Part shown: positions 44,851-58,100 of the stretch, in pieces
Position numbering within the stretch: position 1 is the stretch's first letter
Layout: each line of letters starts with the position of its first letter
Assembly (NCBI GenBank): GCA_023213315.1
Contig: JAKCPI010003278.1
Span: forward strand, 1-64,000
Reading direction: 5' to 3'
From: Euborellia annulipes
Taxonomy: Eukaryota; Arthropoda; Insecta; Dermaptera; Anisolabididae
DNA length: 64,000 nt
Notes under the pieces: model-generated
What the model saw: only the letters and a program-made list of their open reading frames with translations
What the model was told of the DNA's origin: nothing
Database searches by the model: none
Position numbers and translations under genes: made by a program

Positions 44851-45690
44851 CTTATTTAAATAATTTGAGTATCTTTAAAAGTTTATAAGAAGCTGAAAAA
44901 ATTTAAAGAAAAATAAAAATAAACCAGTATAATATGAGGTCACATTAAATTACAATCCAGATACAATAAATGAAAATATTTATACTTATACAGGATCGAA
45001 AATAAAATTATTACATTAAATAGAACTAAAATCCATTATCACTCCAAAAGCGAAGTTGCATAACTTTGTAAGAATCCTATTGATATAAATTACTCGGTGA
45101 TTTCATTGAAAGTACTTCTGATGATGCTTTAAATACTTATCTATTTTAGATTGTTTTCTTTAAATAACAACCAGAGTTGAGTTGAAATTATTTTGACAAA
45201 TGAGAATTTGAAAAAAATAGACAAGATAAATGATTAAAAAATTCCCTCTCCATTAATCATCTCCATTAATTACAGGACAAACTGGAATCCAATAAAGTCC
45301 TATAATTAATTATAAATTTATCACGAGTCTTTCATCTGTTTGGAGGGGATCGCGAGATATTTTTATACCAAATAAAAAAAAAAAAAACCTGTTATCTTTA
45401 TTGCTGAAAGGTACTGGTGGTTGATATTTATTAAAGAAATAGTTTCTGATAATTATGTAAGCAATTGAAATGTGGATATGGGTATAAAACCGATAAAATC
45501 TTATGACAGTAATGGCCAGTTTTATGCCATCATTCGGATCATTAAATTAATTTATAATTAATTTGTGTTCCTTTTTCGATTTGTGAAAAATTAGTGTTAT
45601 AAATTATAGTACCATTCTGAACCATGAGTTCATTAGGTTAATTAAGATTTGCGAAATTTTCTTAAATATATTCACTATGATAAAAGGCCT
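44850..45690. other. Unassigned AT-rich sequence
   Basis: Nothing recognised. Confidence 0.5.
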
Positions 45691-45694
45691 ATTA

Positions 45695-47726
45695 GAGCGG
45701 GCGCTGGAGGTAGTTGAGTATGCAAAATTTGAGGACCGAATTCTGACAATGGATTTGGGCTAAGAATAGCTCCCAGAATAAGGATCCGGATCTTGCCGGG
45801 CCAATTTTTGGTCCAATTTTTTTTTACCCCCACCCCTCTTATTTCCATAGGAAATCAATGGAATGCATGCTAAGATGATGTGAAGATTTGCAATTATGGT
45901 CAAATTCGAGTACTTAAAACCTCAAACAATGAAAAAACTGTCTTGTCAGCAACTGAGGGGATCCTCTAGAGTCCCCTGAGAAGTACTATCTTGCCACCAG
46001 TTGTGGTGGTCCCCTCTAACCCCTTCATCTCTTTTCTCTCTCTTTGTTATAAATTTAAATATACGGCTTTAACACCATGCCAAATTGTGGGGACCGGCAA
46101 TTATGTTCATAATCCACTACCTGGTATCCCAATCAATGAAAAATACTATCTTGCCGCCAGCTGCGGTGGTCCCCTCTAACCCCTTCACCTCTTTTTCTCT
46201 CTCTTTGTTATAAATTTAAATATACGGCTTTAACACCATGCCAAATTGTGGGGACCGGCAATTATGTTCATAATCCACTAGCTGGTATCCCAATCAATGA
46301 AAAATACTATCTTGCCGCCAGCTGCGGTGGTCCTCTCTAACCCCTTTACCTCTTTTCTCTCTCTTTGTTATAAATTTAAATATACGGCTTTAACATCATG
46401 CCAAATTGTGGGGACCGGCAATTATGTTCATAATCCACTAGCTGGTATCCCAACCAATGAAAAATACTATCTTGTCGCCAACTGAGGTGGTCCCCTTTAA
46501 CCCCTTCACCTCTTTTCTCTCTCTCTGTTATAAATTTAAATATACGGCTTTAACATCATGCCAAATTGTGGGGACCGGCAATTATGTTCATAATCCACTA
46601 CCTGGTATCCCAACCAATGAAAAATACTATCTTGCCGCCAACTGCGGTGGTCCCCTTTAACCCCTTCACCTCTTTTCTCTCCCTTTATTATACATTTAGA
46701 TGTACTGTCTTAAAACCATGCCAAATTGTGGGGACCGGCAATTATGCTCATAATCCATTACCTCGTGCTCCAATCAATGAAAAATACTATCTTGCCGCCA
46801 GTTGTGGTGGTCCCCTCCTAACCCCTTCACCTCTTTTCTCTCCCTTTATTATACATTTAGATGGTACTGTCTTAAAACCATGCCAAATTGTGGGGACCGG
46901 CAATTATGCTCATAATCTACTACCTGGTGTATTTATAATAAAGGGAGATAAAAGAGGTGAAAGATAGAGGGGACCACCACAACTGGTGGCAAGATAGTAT
47001 TTTTTATTGATTTGGGATATTAGCTGAATTATGAGCAAAATTGCCGGTCTAGTTTGGCATGATGTTAAAGCCGTATTTAAATTTATGGCAAAGAATGAGA
47101 GATTGAAGGGAGTTGAGCATCACAGCTGGCGGTTTAAGACTGAATATTTTTGGCATTGATTGGGATACCAGCTAGCTGGATATGAACGCCGGTCCCTATA
47201 ACTTTTAAAGCCGTATGTATTTGATAAATTTATAACGAAAGGAATAAAGAAAGCTGAGAGGGGTTAAAAGGGACCACCGCAGTTGTAGCGGCAAAATAGT
47301 GTATATTTCATTGAGATACCAGGGTGAGTGGATTATGAACGCCATGCCGATTACAATTCCCCCTTAAGTGTTAAAGCCGTATATTTAAATTTATACAACA
47401 AGAAATAAAAATGAGGGGTTAGACGGATTACGGCAAGATAATTGCTTCCTCAGGGATCTAGAGGATCCCCTCAGTTGCTGACAAGACAGTTTTTTCATTG
47501 TTTGAGGTTTTAAGTACTTGAATTTCACCATAATTGCAAATCTTCACATCCATCTTAGCATGCACTCCATTGATTTCCTATGGGGTGGGGGTAAAAAAAA
47601 ATTGGACCAAAAATTGGCCCGGCAAGATCCGGATCCTTATTCTGGGAAGGGCTATTCTTAGCCCAAATCCATTGTCAGAATTCGATTCTCCAAATTTGCA
47701 TACTCAACTACCTCCAGCGCCTGGTC
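45695..47726. mobile_element. 2-kb fold-back element, copy 2, one arm heavily decayed
   Basis: Same termini and TA flanks as copy 1 (TA at 45693-45694 and 47727-47728). Forward 160-bp monomers (about 45988-46930, six units) are regular. The reverse monomers (46935-47450) are riddled with indels, while the last 270 bp of the right arm is clean again. Confidence 0.8.
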
Positions 47727-47729
47727 TAT

Positions 47730-49640
47730 ATACCGGGTTAGTATGGGATCGATAAATTGTGGCTATATCGTTGTACTTTTTTAAAGTTTGGCCCTGCAGT
47801 AAAGTGTAAGGCTTTTATAGCTGCAATTTTAAAATATTTCCTCACCGATCGCTAATCGTATACAGGGTGTAACGATACAGAAGTTAAATTTTTTCAATAT
47901 TTACCGAATGGGCCATCAATATATAGGCCTATTAATACATTATACTAGGTCTAATAAGTAATATTATACATTCAAAAGGTCATTTGGTCACGTCTACTCC
48001 CTATTTATTTCTTTATATAATTTTAGAAGCCCTTTTATATTCAAGTTTATTTAAAAAATAGGACCTCTTTAGAGTTACTCATTATTTCAATCCTGGGTTT
48101 CCACCCTAAAAGGGCTTGACATTTCAAAAGGCCAAGAAAATTTTTAATATTTCAACAAAGGCTACCCCCTGTTTGAGAGCACCGGGTCCTATAACATATC
48201 TATATACGATACAAATCATTTAATTTGCAATTAAAATTTTACATGCTTGTTTTCAGATTATATAATACAGTAGTAATCTAATAGTAATAAAAATAATTTT
48301 TATCTTTATAATAACTTCAAGATGAGCTTCTTTATGAGAAATTCCATTTTCTAAAATTACTTAGATGAAATGGGATCAAATTTTACGACAAGAGGGTGAT
48401 TTGAGCCCCAGATATATATAAGCTTTTATGATTAAAATCCATTCTCTTTTACACCCAAATAATTCCAAATAAACCAGCCCTCACTTCTTTTTTTTATTAA
48501 ATTGAACATAATTTTAAGATTTTTCCCTCACTATTTTTTTTTATCTTCTTTTCAACACTTAAAATGTAACCTCATGTGTTTATAAATATAAGGATTATAA
48601 ATGTAGTAATAATTTTTTGAGGAACACTATATATTCATATACGTTAAATTGTAGACAAATACTTTAATATTTAAAACATGGTATGGTTTGAAAGGAAAAA
48701 GTGCGCACAGTTGCCCCGAATGACTCTAAATACTACTACCATTAGACACATAAAAACACTTGCTCGCCAGTGTGAATTTTAAAAGTTTCCTGTCTTTTCT
48801 ATCCATTCATATGCTAATTGAAAATTTATTATCTGTAGCTTTATAAACAACGAGAAGACTTCTCTCTATTTCATTGAAAAATAGAAGATATAGGCCTTTG
48901 ATTATGATAATGATTATTATTATTAATTATTAATTCTTATATTATTATATTTAAAAAATTTACATCCATATTTGAACGATAATTCTTAACATTCTCAATA
49001 TTTAATTTCTCGACTTTTTTTTTCGAAAAGTTAGCTTTTCATTTAAGCGAAATATACTCGAAAATGGCAAGTTTTGCCACCCGTTGACGTAATAAATGTC
49101 CTTTTGTAGCCTTGTGGTAGTAAGGTTGGGGGGTTACCGAATTCGGACCACGAAGGGATTAAAGGCTTAGTTTCTGCTCGACATTTAGCTCTTCTTCCAA
49201 CTCCCGAAGGTCTTCCTTTTCTCTTCTCTATTTCTCTCTCTTTGATAACACGACACGACACGGAATATTAATTTCCTAAAAACAACAAATAATTAATTTT
49301 AAAATAAATATTAAATTTCAATTTTTTTTTCCTATTTGTTTTGTTTTAATGCCTAAATAACGAGATGATGTCGGTAAACATATTAATTTTTCGATGACAG
49401 TTGGGATATACAAAAACATTATTTGGTTATAAATCTTCATAAAAAGAAAACGTGTTCAAATATTTAGCAAAAAAAAAAAAAAAAAGATTGTAAATTTCTT
49501 GAATAAAGAATTTATATAAAAACAATTTCTTAAGTTTAGTTAGTGATTTAGAAAACGCTTATAATATACATAAATATATTTAATAAACTTCGATTAACTT
49601 TAAAAAAAAAAAAGTAAAAACACAATTGATGCGCTGTGAT
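47730..49640. other. Unassigned AT-rich sequence
   Basis: A G/C-richer stretch (49080-49220) has an A-box-like TAGCCTTGTGGTAG but no proper B box. No gene recognised. Confidence 0.45.
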
Positions 49641-49654
49641 ATATCAATAATATT

Positions 49655-49890
49655 AATATTGATTGATGAACCATCTTCAGAGCTGGCAAAGACTACCAAG
49701 TACACCAAGCCCGAGGGCAACCTTATCATTATATAATAAATATATAGGCTATTGATAAGGTTGCAAAGATGTATAAAATCCTTTCAATGGCGCACTCTTA
49801 AATACTTTTTGCCAGCTCTAAAGATGGTTTAAAAAAGGAACCGAAACGTCAGCTGTGCGTATAAAATAAATTAATAAAGAAAAAACTATA
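49655..49890. mobile_element. Decayed Penelope-type inverted pair
   Basis: CCATCTTCAGAGCTGGCAAA (49671 region) and its inverse TTTTTGCCAGCTCTAAAGATGG (49796 region, core GCCAGCTCTAAAGATGG) face each other. The right one is followed by GAACCGAAACGTCAGCTG, a hammerhead with CTAAAGA in place of CTGANGA. The left one has CTGAAGA but lost GAAACGTC. Confidence 0.55.
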
Positions 49891-49894
49891 GATG

Positions 49895-50275
49895 TATTCT
49901 CGCTTGGTGCTACCTTCTACTAATTTAAAAAAAAAAAAGCTTAGAGTAGGCATATGGAAATTTTTAAAGTGAAAAGATGGCTACATTTTTTTTAGGTATT
50001 TTTTATTAAACTCCAATATATGAAACATGCTTTTTTAAGATTTATCTCGAATTTTTAACCTACGTTGAATTCACACTATAAACAAACCTTATTCCAGAAA
50101 TACTAAAACGTGCTTATCTACTAAAATCTCCTTATTAACTTTTTATAACAGCCACCCTTTGGCCCAGAGGATAAACCTGTCAATAAAGTCAGGGATTTGA
50201 CTTTGATCCCACTTTAACTAAACTTGGAACACTACTATGAAAAGCCGCCATGCTCGTAGACACCTTCTAATAACG
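49895..50275. other. Unassigned AT-rich sequence
   Basis: Nothing recognised. Confidence 0.5.
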
Positions 50276-50279
50276 TGCG

Positions 50280-50425
50280 ATTAGGCAACCAAATGCTGAG
50301 CTGTCGATATGGTAACTGTGCTTACGGATCAGGGGTTCGCTTCCCGTTCCAAATTTTTCTATTACATAGAAAGTACCAAGTAATTTAAAAAAATGGGGTG
50401 GGGTCTACATGGCTTCAGATACAGA
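50280..50425 (+). repeat. tRNA-derived SINE (S1 family)
   Basis: TTAGGCAACCAAATGCTGAG, B box GGGGTTCGCTTCCCG and a tail GGGGTCTACATGGCTTCAG. A rearranged relative lies at about 52300-52440. Confidence 0.55.
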
Positions 50426-50459
50426 AAAAGACCGTAAATAAATTAAAAATAAAATAAAT

Positions 50460-51010
50460 TTTTGGTATGACTGATCGTACAGCAACTAACGTTGTGTGTA
50501 GGGGAGAGGGGGGGACATTGGGACACGAGGCACATTGGGACATTCGAATTTTAGCTCTACTAAATATAAAGTTTGAGTTGTACTCTTTGCCCGTTAGGAT
50601 GCATTAAGTACCCATTTTATTAAGAAAAATTTTCTATAATAAAATGGGCACATTTAGTAGAGCTAAAATTCGAATGTCCCAACGTGCCTCGTGTCCCAAT
50701 GTCCCCCCCCTCTCCCCTACATACTAAATTATTTTTGTACCGAGATATATTTACCCTAAAAAGTACAATGTCAATCAATGAGAGAGAAATGAAAATATAT
50801 ACATTTTAAAAATCAGTAGACCTATCTAAAAATAATTGTTTTATTAATTTTAAATATTTTTGAGAAAATCGAAAAAAAAAATTGATCAGTAAAGTACTAG
50901 TATTCGTTAGATTATTCCCAAGATTATTTTTTATTCTTAGAGAGATACCTAACTTGAGTATGAAATTTCAACATCCGGAAAATCCTATCTATATCTCATT
51001 CTCTCTCTCG
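50460..51010 (-). mobile_element. HP-family repeat, decayed and split by a MITE
   Basis: TTTGGTATGACTGATCG (hairpin arm) is left of the MITE and ATTTTTGTACCGAGATATAT plus body traces are to the right. Confidence 0.45.
50499..50719. mobile_element. MITE with 67-bp inverted ends and TA flanks
   Basis: GGGGAGAGGGGGGGACATTG on the left is mirrored on the right, and the match continues through CGAATTTTAGCTCTACTAAA. The outermost bases TA/TA suit a TA-target element. No coding capacity. Confidence 0.75.
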
Positions 51011-52545
51011 ATGTTAATCTACAAGTGAAAATTAATAATTTATTTAAATTAAATTTTAATTAACCTTCCAATCAAATTTCATAACCTTTATATAGGTCTG
51101 AAAAAAAAAATATAATAAATATAAAAATTTGTTTCGTTTCACTTTTGTATTTATAATTTACTTTTGTATGCCTTGAATTTGTTATATTTATTTATTTTCG
51201 CTATTGTAAGCTTCGTCCAGTAGCCGTGCATAAAAAATAAATTATGAAAGGGTGGGGGACGGTTGACAATAAAGCCAAAAAAATCTTAAAAAGTATTCAA
51301 TTTTTGTTTTCTAAATATTTGAGGCCATCTGGAACTGATAAAACCCAATATATAAAATGAATGAATGATAGATATAAAAATATATATCAACATTGAGACA
51401 AAAACGAATAAAAAATTATAAATTCAAAAGAATGAAATGAAAACAAATTTTCATCTATAGTAAAAAAGTTAACTCAATAGAAACATATCATCATCCATAC
51501 TAAATCATAAACAAATGAAAAAAAAGAGATCTAATAATCTTTGTTCTTTTTGTTTTTAATTTATTTATCATATCCCTTTGAGTTTATTTTCAATTCATTT
51601 TTCATAAACTTCGGTGCATAACGATCTATTCAAAGACCTTGACTATCCTCTAATAAAAAAAAAATGTTTTGATATTAGAGTCCAAAAATAATTTCTATTT
51701 AAAACTGAGTGAGAAGTCAAGAGCAGAAAGATAGTGTGCAGGTGACAGTCAAGTCAATGACCTTCCACTCACTTATTTTAGGGGAGGAGTGGAGAGGAAG
51801 GATCCGACCAAGCCGATAAATGGTTTCCGAAATTGTTCTTATGTATTCAAGTCAAGTTCAAATCGTGACTTCGATCTACAATTATAGTAATCAAAATGTC
51901 CAAATGCCCTTGACCGCGCCAACCCTTCATTTAAATACACTTCCGGAAGGGGGATTTACAAGGGATGAATGAGATTCATCTCTCCTCACTAAAGTTATCC
52001 AATATTTAGAAATGTTTTATAAATTTATATAATTAAATATTTATTAATTCATATACCCGAAAAAAATAGTTTTATAAATTTGTTTAAAACTACTCTAATA
52101 CATTTTTGGCATATGGTACATTGGGGTTCTTTTTTTAATAATACAATAAAATCTTCATTAAAATTCATTCGCTATAAAAATAATTTCGGTCTGTCCGTCT
52201 GTCACGGTCTGTTTGACTAATTTCCCTAAAAATTTCGAAATGTAATTTTACAATCTTATTCAGGACCTTAAGGAGAGTTTATGAAAAATACTTGGGTTCG
52301 CTGCGGCTATTAAGGCCATTTAGTGATTTAGTGGTAAATGCGGCGCCACAAGTGCTTGATGACCTCGAGAGTGAAGCCTTGAGCTTAGGCAACCAAAATG
52401 CTTAGCCGTCTGGTGTGTTGTCTTAAAAGTTAAAAAAATGATTTATTTATTTTAAAAATATTGGGTTGGTTGACTAAGTTCAATGCTTCACTCCTGAACA
52501 CATCTTTATTTATTAAAAAAAAAAAAAATAAATAAATAAAAAAAA
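51010..52545. other. Unassigned sequence
   Basis: AT-rich apart from 51690-51970, a more mixed unique block (TCAAGTCAATGACCTTCC, CTTCCGGAAGGGGG) with no open frame. A SINE-related patch lies at 52300-52440. Confidence 0.4.
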
Positions 52546-52549
52546 ATAA

Positions 52550-52730
52550 AAAAATTTTAAAAATTCACTTCATGCTTAAAAATGTCCACACAGACCAATT
52601 TGCGAGATCCACTTTTTTGAGTCAGGAGACCTCAAACGTGTATTTCCATCAAAATCTCGACCTCGAATTTTTGACATAATCGCCTTATCTTCTAAGTATT
52701 ACATATATAGGTAAGAGAAAGTAAAAAAGT
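52550..52730 (-). mobile_element. HP-family repeat, ACTTTCTC-end fragment
   Basis: AAAATCTCGACCTCGAATTT and TTTGACATAATCG lead to TATAGGTAAGAGAAAGTAAA. The rest is missing. Confidence 0.65.
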
Positions 52731-52734
52731 ATCT

Positions 52735-53630
52735 ATAAAATAGGTCTAACATTGTAAATTAAAAATAAAATTATTTAAATACCAACCCTTTTTGAAAAAT
52801 GAATTAAAAATACGTAAGGTATCCAGAAATTTCTATTTTTTTTTGAACTAATATGAATATTAATATAAAAGCAGGTAATTTATCATCAATGAACAACAGT
52901 GTTCTTTTTTTACTTTCATTCGCATAAAAAATGAATAAAGTTCAAGTGTTATATTTATAAACATTTCAAAGAGAAAATACCTTTATTATTATTTTATTTT
53001 TTTTTTAATTCACTTTATTTATGAACATTCATTGAGTGGCGAGCTTTGACCCTAGATTATATTATTCCCATAAAGAATTTATTTATTTATTTCAAACACT
53101 CTTGGCAATTCGAATATAAAGTATTTCACTATTTTATATTCTCTCTCTCTCTCTCTCTCTGGAATATTTTAAACATTTATCATAGTTGTCATTTTTTTTA
53201 AATATATTTTTTTAATTTTTTCTTTTTAATCCCAAAGGAAGTAGAGTCATATATATATATTTGTATATGCGAAGTGTATTTAACTAGCTTCAAAGAGATT
53301 TGCATTAATCATGCTAAATAAACAAGTGACGATCACACTTCGCTTCTCTCTTTTACTCTCTTCAGGCAGATGCTGATTCTTTGTTAGTTCAGTCTTGGGA
53401 TTATATTGGGGCAGGATCCTGTTTTCTTCTCCATTTTTTTGAACCGCAGAAGTTTTATTCTTAAGTTGATGAAAATAAACTCTTAGGAAATTTGAAAAAG
53501 TTAATTTCTTCTTTCTTATCGGTTGTTCTCTGACAGGAATATTAAGTACAACACTTTTTTAGAATAGTTAAAACCTGGAAATAAAAAATGTTGGAGAGAA
53601 ATAAAACAGCAAAAACTTACAGAAACGCCT
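52735..53630. other. Unassigned AT-rich sequence with (CT)n
   Basis: A (CT)n run at 53141-53160. A pyrimidine tract then CTTCAG near 53365 is acceptor-like but no exon is evident. Confidence 0.45.
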
Positions 53631-53642
53631 TATACTCTGCAA

Positions 53643-53966
53643 TAGGGCTGGACGGTAAACCGGTTTACCGGTAAAAACCGGTAAACATTTTTTACCGAAA
53701 ACGCGGTAACGAACCTCTAATTCGGTAAAAACCGGTTTTTTTTCGAAAGTCGGTAAAAACTTATTTTTCGGACGGTAAAAAATTTTGGTTCCGCGAAAAA
53801 AATGTTCCGCGGCGGCAAAAAATTTTAGTTCCGCGAAAAACAAAAATGTTCCGCGGCGGCAAACTTTGGTTCCGCGGGCGGCAAAAAATTTTTACCGACT
53901 TTCGAGAAAAACCGGTTTTTTTCATTATCGAGGTCGGTAATGAAAATCCATTACCGTCCAGCCCTA
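53643..53966. mobile_element. hAT MITE, 324 bp, TIR TAGGGCTGGACGGTAA
   Basis: A perfect 16-bp inverted repeat TAGGGCTGGACGGTAA/TTACCGTCCAGCCCTA and a perfect duplication CTCTGCAA (53635-53642, 53967-53974). The interior repeats GGTAAAAACCGG and TTCCGCG. The minus-strand frame is by-product. Confidence 0.95.
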
Positions 53967-53974
53967 CTCTGCAA

Positions 53975-54460
53975 CCAGCATCAATTCATACACCATAAAC
54001 AAATGTCCTATTTCTATTTAATAGAATTTTTAAATTACTGGTTAGGAGAATGATGAGTAAAATAGGAAATTCGTGATTGCCATCTCTCGATTACATTCCC
54101 TAAGCAAATTTAATTGTATATTTTAATAATATAATTTTAATTAAATTTTTACCGCCACGCCTTGTCTAGTAACTAAATAAAATATGTTAAATACGTAATT
54201 ACATCATTTATTTAAATTATAATTATTTTTTGTAATTTATTGTTTTGAAAGAAGAATTATTTAAATGTTGGAAATTTCAAGGTTTTCATTATTTAATTAC
54301 ATTTTTGTTTCAAATATATTTTTCTTTACTACTTTACTTATTTTACTGATAATACAAGCTAGAAATAATTTATTTTTTTTTTTTTTTAATAATTCCTTAA
54401 TTTTCTAAATATTTATAAATATTATTTTGATTCTGGTACTTTGTCTTCACACTAATAGTT
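53975..54460. other. Unassigned AT-rich sequence
   Basis: Nothing recognised. Confidence 0.5.
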
Positions 54461-54463
54461 GGT

Positions 54464-55129
54464 GAGCTGGCGACAAAAATGGGCAAGAGTTTTCTGAAGG
54501 CTAATATTTTCAGAATAAGATTGCATTTTAGTGATGGAAATATACTCTAGAGTCAGCACTTCCAGTACCGGGGCTTTTGACAGGAATAAGCCGGTAAAGT
54601 TGCGGGAAGATGGTTTTTCGCAAATATCTCGAAAACTTTTTTTTTGCAAAATTCATCAATACAAAAATAATCGAAATTAAATTACAAACAAAAATGGTCT
54701 TGTACATAATTACGCTAAAGTGAACGGTTCGGGAGTTTTAGAGGGGTAAAATTTGTAATTCATATAATGGTTGTCATGGTAACAAGATATAAATAATATT
54801 TCTCTATCTCAGTGTCTCCTTTCATATGAATCATAAATTTTACCCCTCTAAATCTCCCGAACCGTTCACTTTAGCGTGATTATGTACAAGAACACTTTTA
54901 TTTGTAATTTAATTTCGATTATTTTTGTATAGATGAATTTTTGCGGAACACCTCATAGTTTTCGAAATATTTGCGAAAAAACATCTTCCCGCAACTTTAC
55001 CGGCTTATTCCAGCCAAAAGCCCCGGTACTGGAGATGCTGACTCTAGAGTATCTTTCCATCACTAAAATGCAACTTATTTTGAAAATATTAGCCTTCAGA
55101 CAACTCTTGCCCATTTTTGTCGCCAGCTC
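54464..55129. mobile_element. Fold-back element with 300-bp arms
   Basis: GAGCTGGCGACAAAAATGGG on the left is mirrored by CCCATTTTTGTCGCCAGCTC on the right. The match continues through CTCTAGAGTCAGCA, GCAACTTTACCGGC and GAACGGTTCGGGAG to a central loop of about 90 bp. TTGG lies just outside both ends. Similar frames on opposite strands arise from the symmetry. Class unknown. Confidence 0.75.
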
Positions 55130-58100
55130 TTGGAATATAATAGACCCTTGGGGACTTTATTTACAGTAAGGTTATACTGTATGTAAATTACTTTATATCT
55201 TATCATACTACTACTACTACTCTTCCTCTTCTTCTTGTTCATTGGTGTTCAATCTCATCCTGTTGTAAACACACCGGGAGCGACTATGACCTACCCGAGA
55301 TAGGACTGACATATTTTCCCTGTCTCTCTATATACTAGTAATCTCCCATTCTAATCAGGGCCGGTTTGATCTTACATTATGTCGTATTATTGATTTTATG
55401 CCAACTTAAAGTTACTAGGCAAGGACTAAGCTAGAAACAATCAATTTCGGGCACTATTGCGTACCGATGGCTAAAAATAAAAAAAAAAATGTTTATTATT
55501 TAAGTCATAATAAATTTATCATTCTTATTTGTTTATTGCATACCTGTAGCTTGGCGTTCGTGTTCAAGTTGTTCTATACTAGTTCAATTCTGAATTCTCC
55601 CTTTTCTTTTCACATTAGCTTAGTTTCTCCGTAACATAATCTATCAGACATGACAAAATCAAGATCCTCTTTACATATAAATTTTCAAATTCACTTTTTT
55701 ATTTTGGGACTAAATTTATTTTTTAATAATAAATACAAAAATATTTTTTTTTCACCCTTGGTTTATTTTTCTAAAATGTTTTTTAACCTAGAATTTATGA
55801 TGAATCTCAAAATAAGTATATTTAAGATGAATGTAAACACTTTTTCTAAAGAACAATTCCAGAGCACAATTCGCGAATATGAATTTGATAGAAACAAATT
55901 TAAATTTAACCAACCAAACAAACATCATTTGGATGCCTAACTACAAGGGGTCTCTTTTCTTTCTAATGTCTATTTCCTTAAATAAAAAGTGTCTAAAATA
56001 ACATTCCCTTGTGATTTATTATAATTAATTTAAAAAAAGTCAAAGTATCTTCTCTATTCCTTTTATTAATAAAAATTATTTTGCGTATTTCCCTTTCCAT
56101 GTAAATATTTCGATGATGACACGACATTTTCAATAAAACAGATATATATATACTTCAATCAATTAAATTAATAAATTATTTAATTAGTAATTAGTAAACA
56201 AATTTAAAAAACTACCCTTTAAGAAATAAAATTTGAAGAATCTATGATCTTTACTTTACCAGGTAATCTCTAAGTTTAATTTAATAATAAATTTTATTAT
56301 CAAGTTTTAATAAATAATTTATATAATTTTAGATTAAAAAAAAAGCGATAGAAATGAAAAGATAAAAGATTCAATTTGGCTTGTTAATTAGGATGTGAGA
56401 GCCCTGGGAACGTTCCAGTATCCTCACTCCAGGAATGCTCCTCTCCTTTATTTCAACCAATGATTTAATGATTATGTCCATCTGATGACAGAAGATATTT
56501 GAAAAAATATCTTTGAATGTCAAATGAATGCGAGAAAAAAATATAATGAAAGGAGAATAAAAGAAATTTCACGCCATGATATAATTGAAAAATTCAAATG
56601 ATTAATAACTTTTTTTTTATTTTGTAATTTTAAGCTAATATTTAAATCTTTAATGAGATAATAAACGACTTCAAATCATTATGAATTTAATTATACTGAA
56701 GAGCTTCTTAATTAATTGAATTTCACTTCTCAATCAACCTGTAGTTTCTTCTGAGAGTTTGAAATTAATAAACCATTCCTACGAACAATTTATTTGAAAT
56801 CTACAACATATAGGCCAACTTATTTTAAATTTTTTTTTTTTTTTGGAATCTCATTTTATATATTTATCAGAGGGAAAATAATTTGGAATGGTATCATAAT
56901 TAGTAACTACATTTAAAATATGAATATTTATTTAATTATTAATCTATGTCTAGATAAAATATTATAAAACTGAATAATTAAATTAAAAAAAAATTATATT
57001 TTTCTATTAAATTTTCACATAAATTAATGGCTATTCTTATTTGCTTGGACTTGATCTCTAGTTAAAATTCCCCTCCACCTTAAGATTGAACAAGACCTTG
57101 GCCTAGCTGCTCCCCCTGCAGTCCTATTCCCCTTATAAGGAATTGCATAAGGTCACATGCTCCAGGAGCCATATTGACTTCATACAGTTCATATTAGCTC
57201 TGTCTTATTTTTATTGAAATATTCGTGCATAATTTCAAAATGGCTTCCATCTGTCAGGACTATGATGTTCTCCTTAGTTTTACATTTTATTTTCAAATCG
57301 TTAATTAAATTGAAATAAAAATCCCACTTCTTAGAGGCAATGGGTGGTAAACCCAATAGGATAGATATAGATAAACCCATTTTATTTTACACTTAATAAA
57401 AGAGACGAATTCATTCGTCATGTCGTCAGATGCCGATAGACGTTTTCTCATTTATTATTTATTGACAAATAATTTTATTCATTTTTTTTAACCCTCTATT
57501 TTCATAGAACAAATACATTAAAAAAAGTATTCATAGAAATAATTGTTTCACACCCCCAATACTTTGATCTTTTATTAATAGCTATTTAATGTGAAGTTTA
57601 TTTTTAATAATAATTAAAAAAAATAAATAAATAAATAAACAGTATCAAATTATTAGGGGAAAACAAATTATTCTATAGTAACATACTCCATACCTAGTAG
57701 GCCTATAAATAAATTAAAACGTTTCTGTTTAGGCCTATTTACTTTTACTTTTTCATTTTATTGAATATGTAAATTCGATAAAAACTCAATTTGAGATAAT
57801 TCTTCTTGATTGTACCTGGTATTAGTAGTATCCAAATAATAAATAAAAATATTTTATAAATGAAACCACTTGGAATTATAACTAGAAAATTAAGTTTAGA
57901 GATTGCGGTGTAGGTTTTAGGTGAAACATTTTAAACTGAGGTTGTGCAGTCGTTTGTAACTCTTGAAGATGGGATAATATCCCGAAATATATCGAGTATA
58001 ATATAAACTTTTGTTTTTACTCACATAACCCAGTGAAACCCCAGATATAAACACAACCTCAGCATAACTAGAAAACTTATTGTATAATACTGTCAGAAAG

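Noticed and set aside
53568..53843. 91-codon minus-strand frame
   Set aside because: Lies across a hAT MITE and its flank; composition follows TTCCGCG and GGTAAA repeats.
54452..55169. Two similar frames on opposite strands as a gene pair
   Set aside because: Explained by the inverted arms of a fold-back element.
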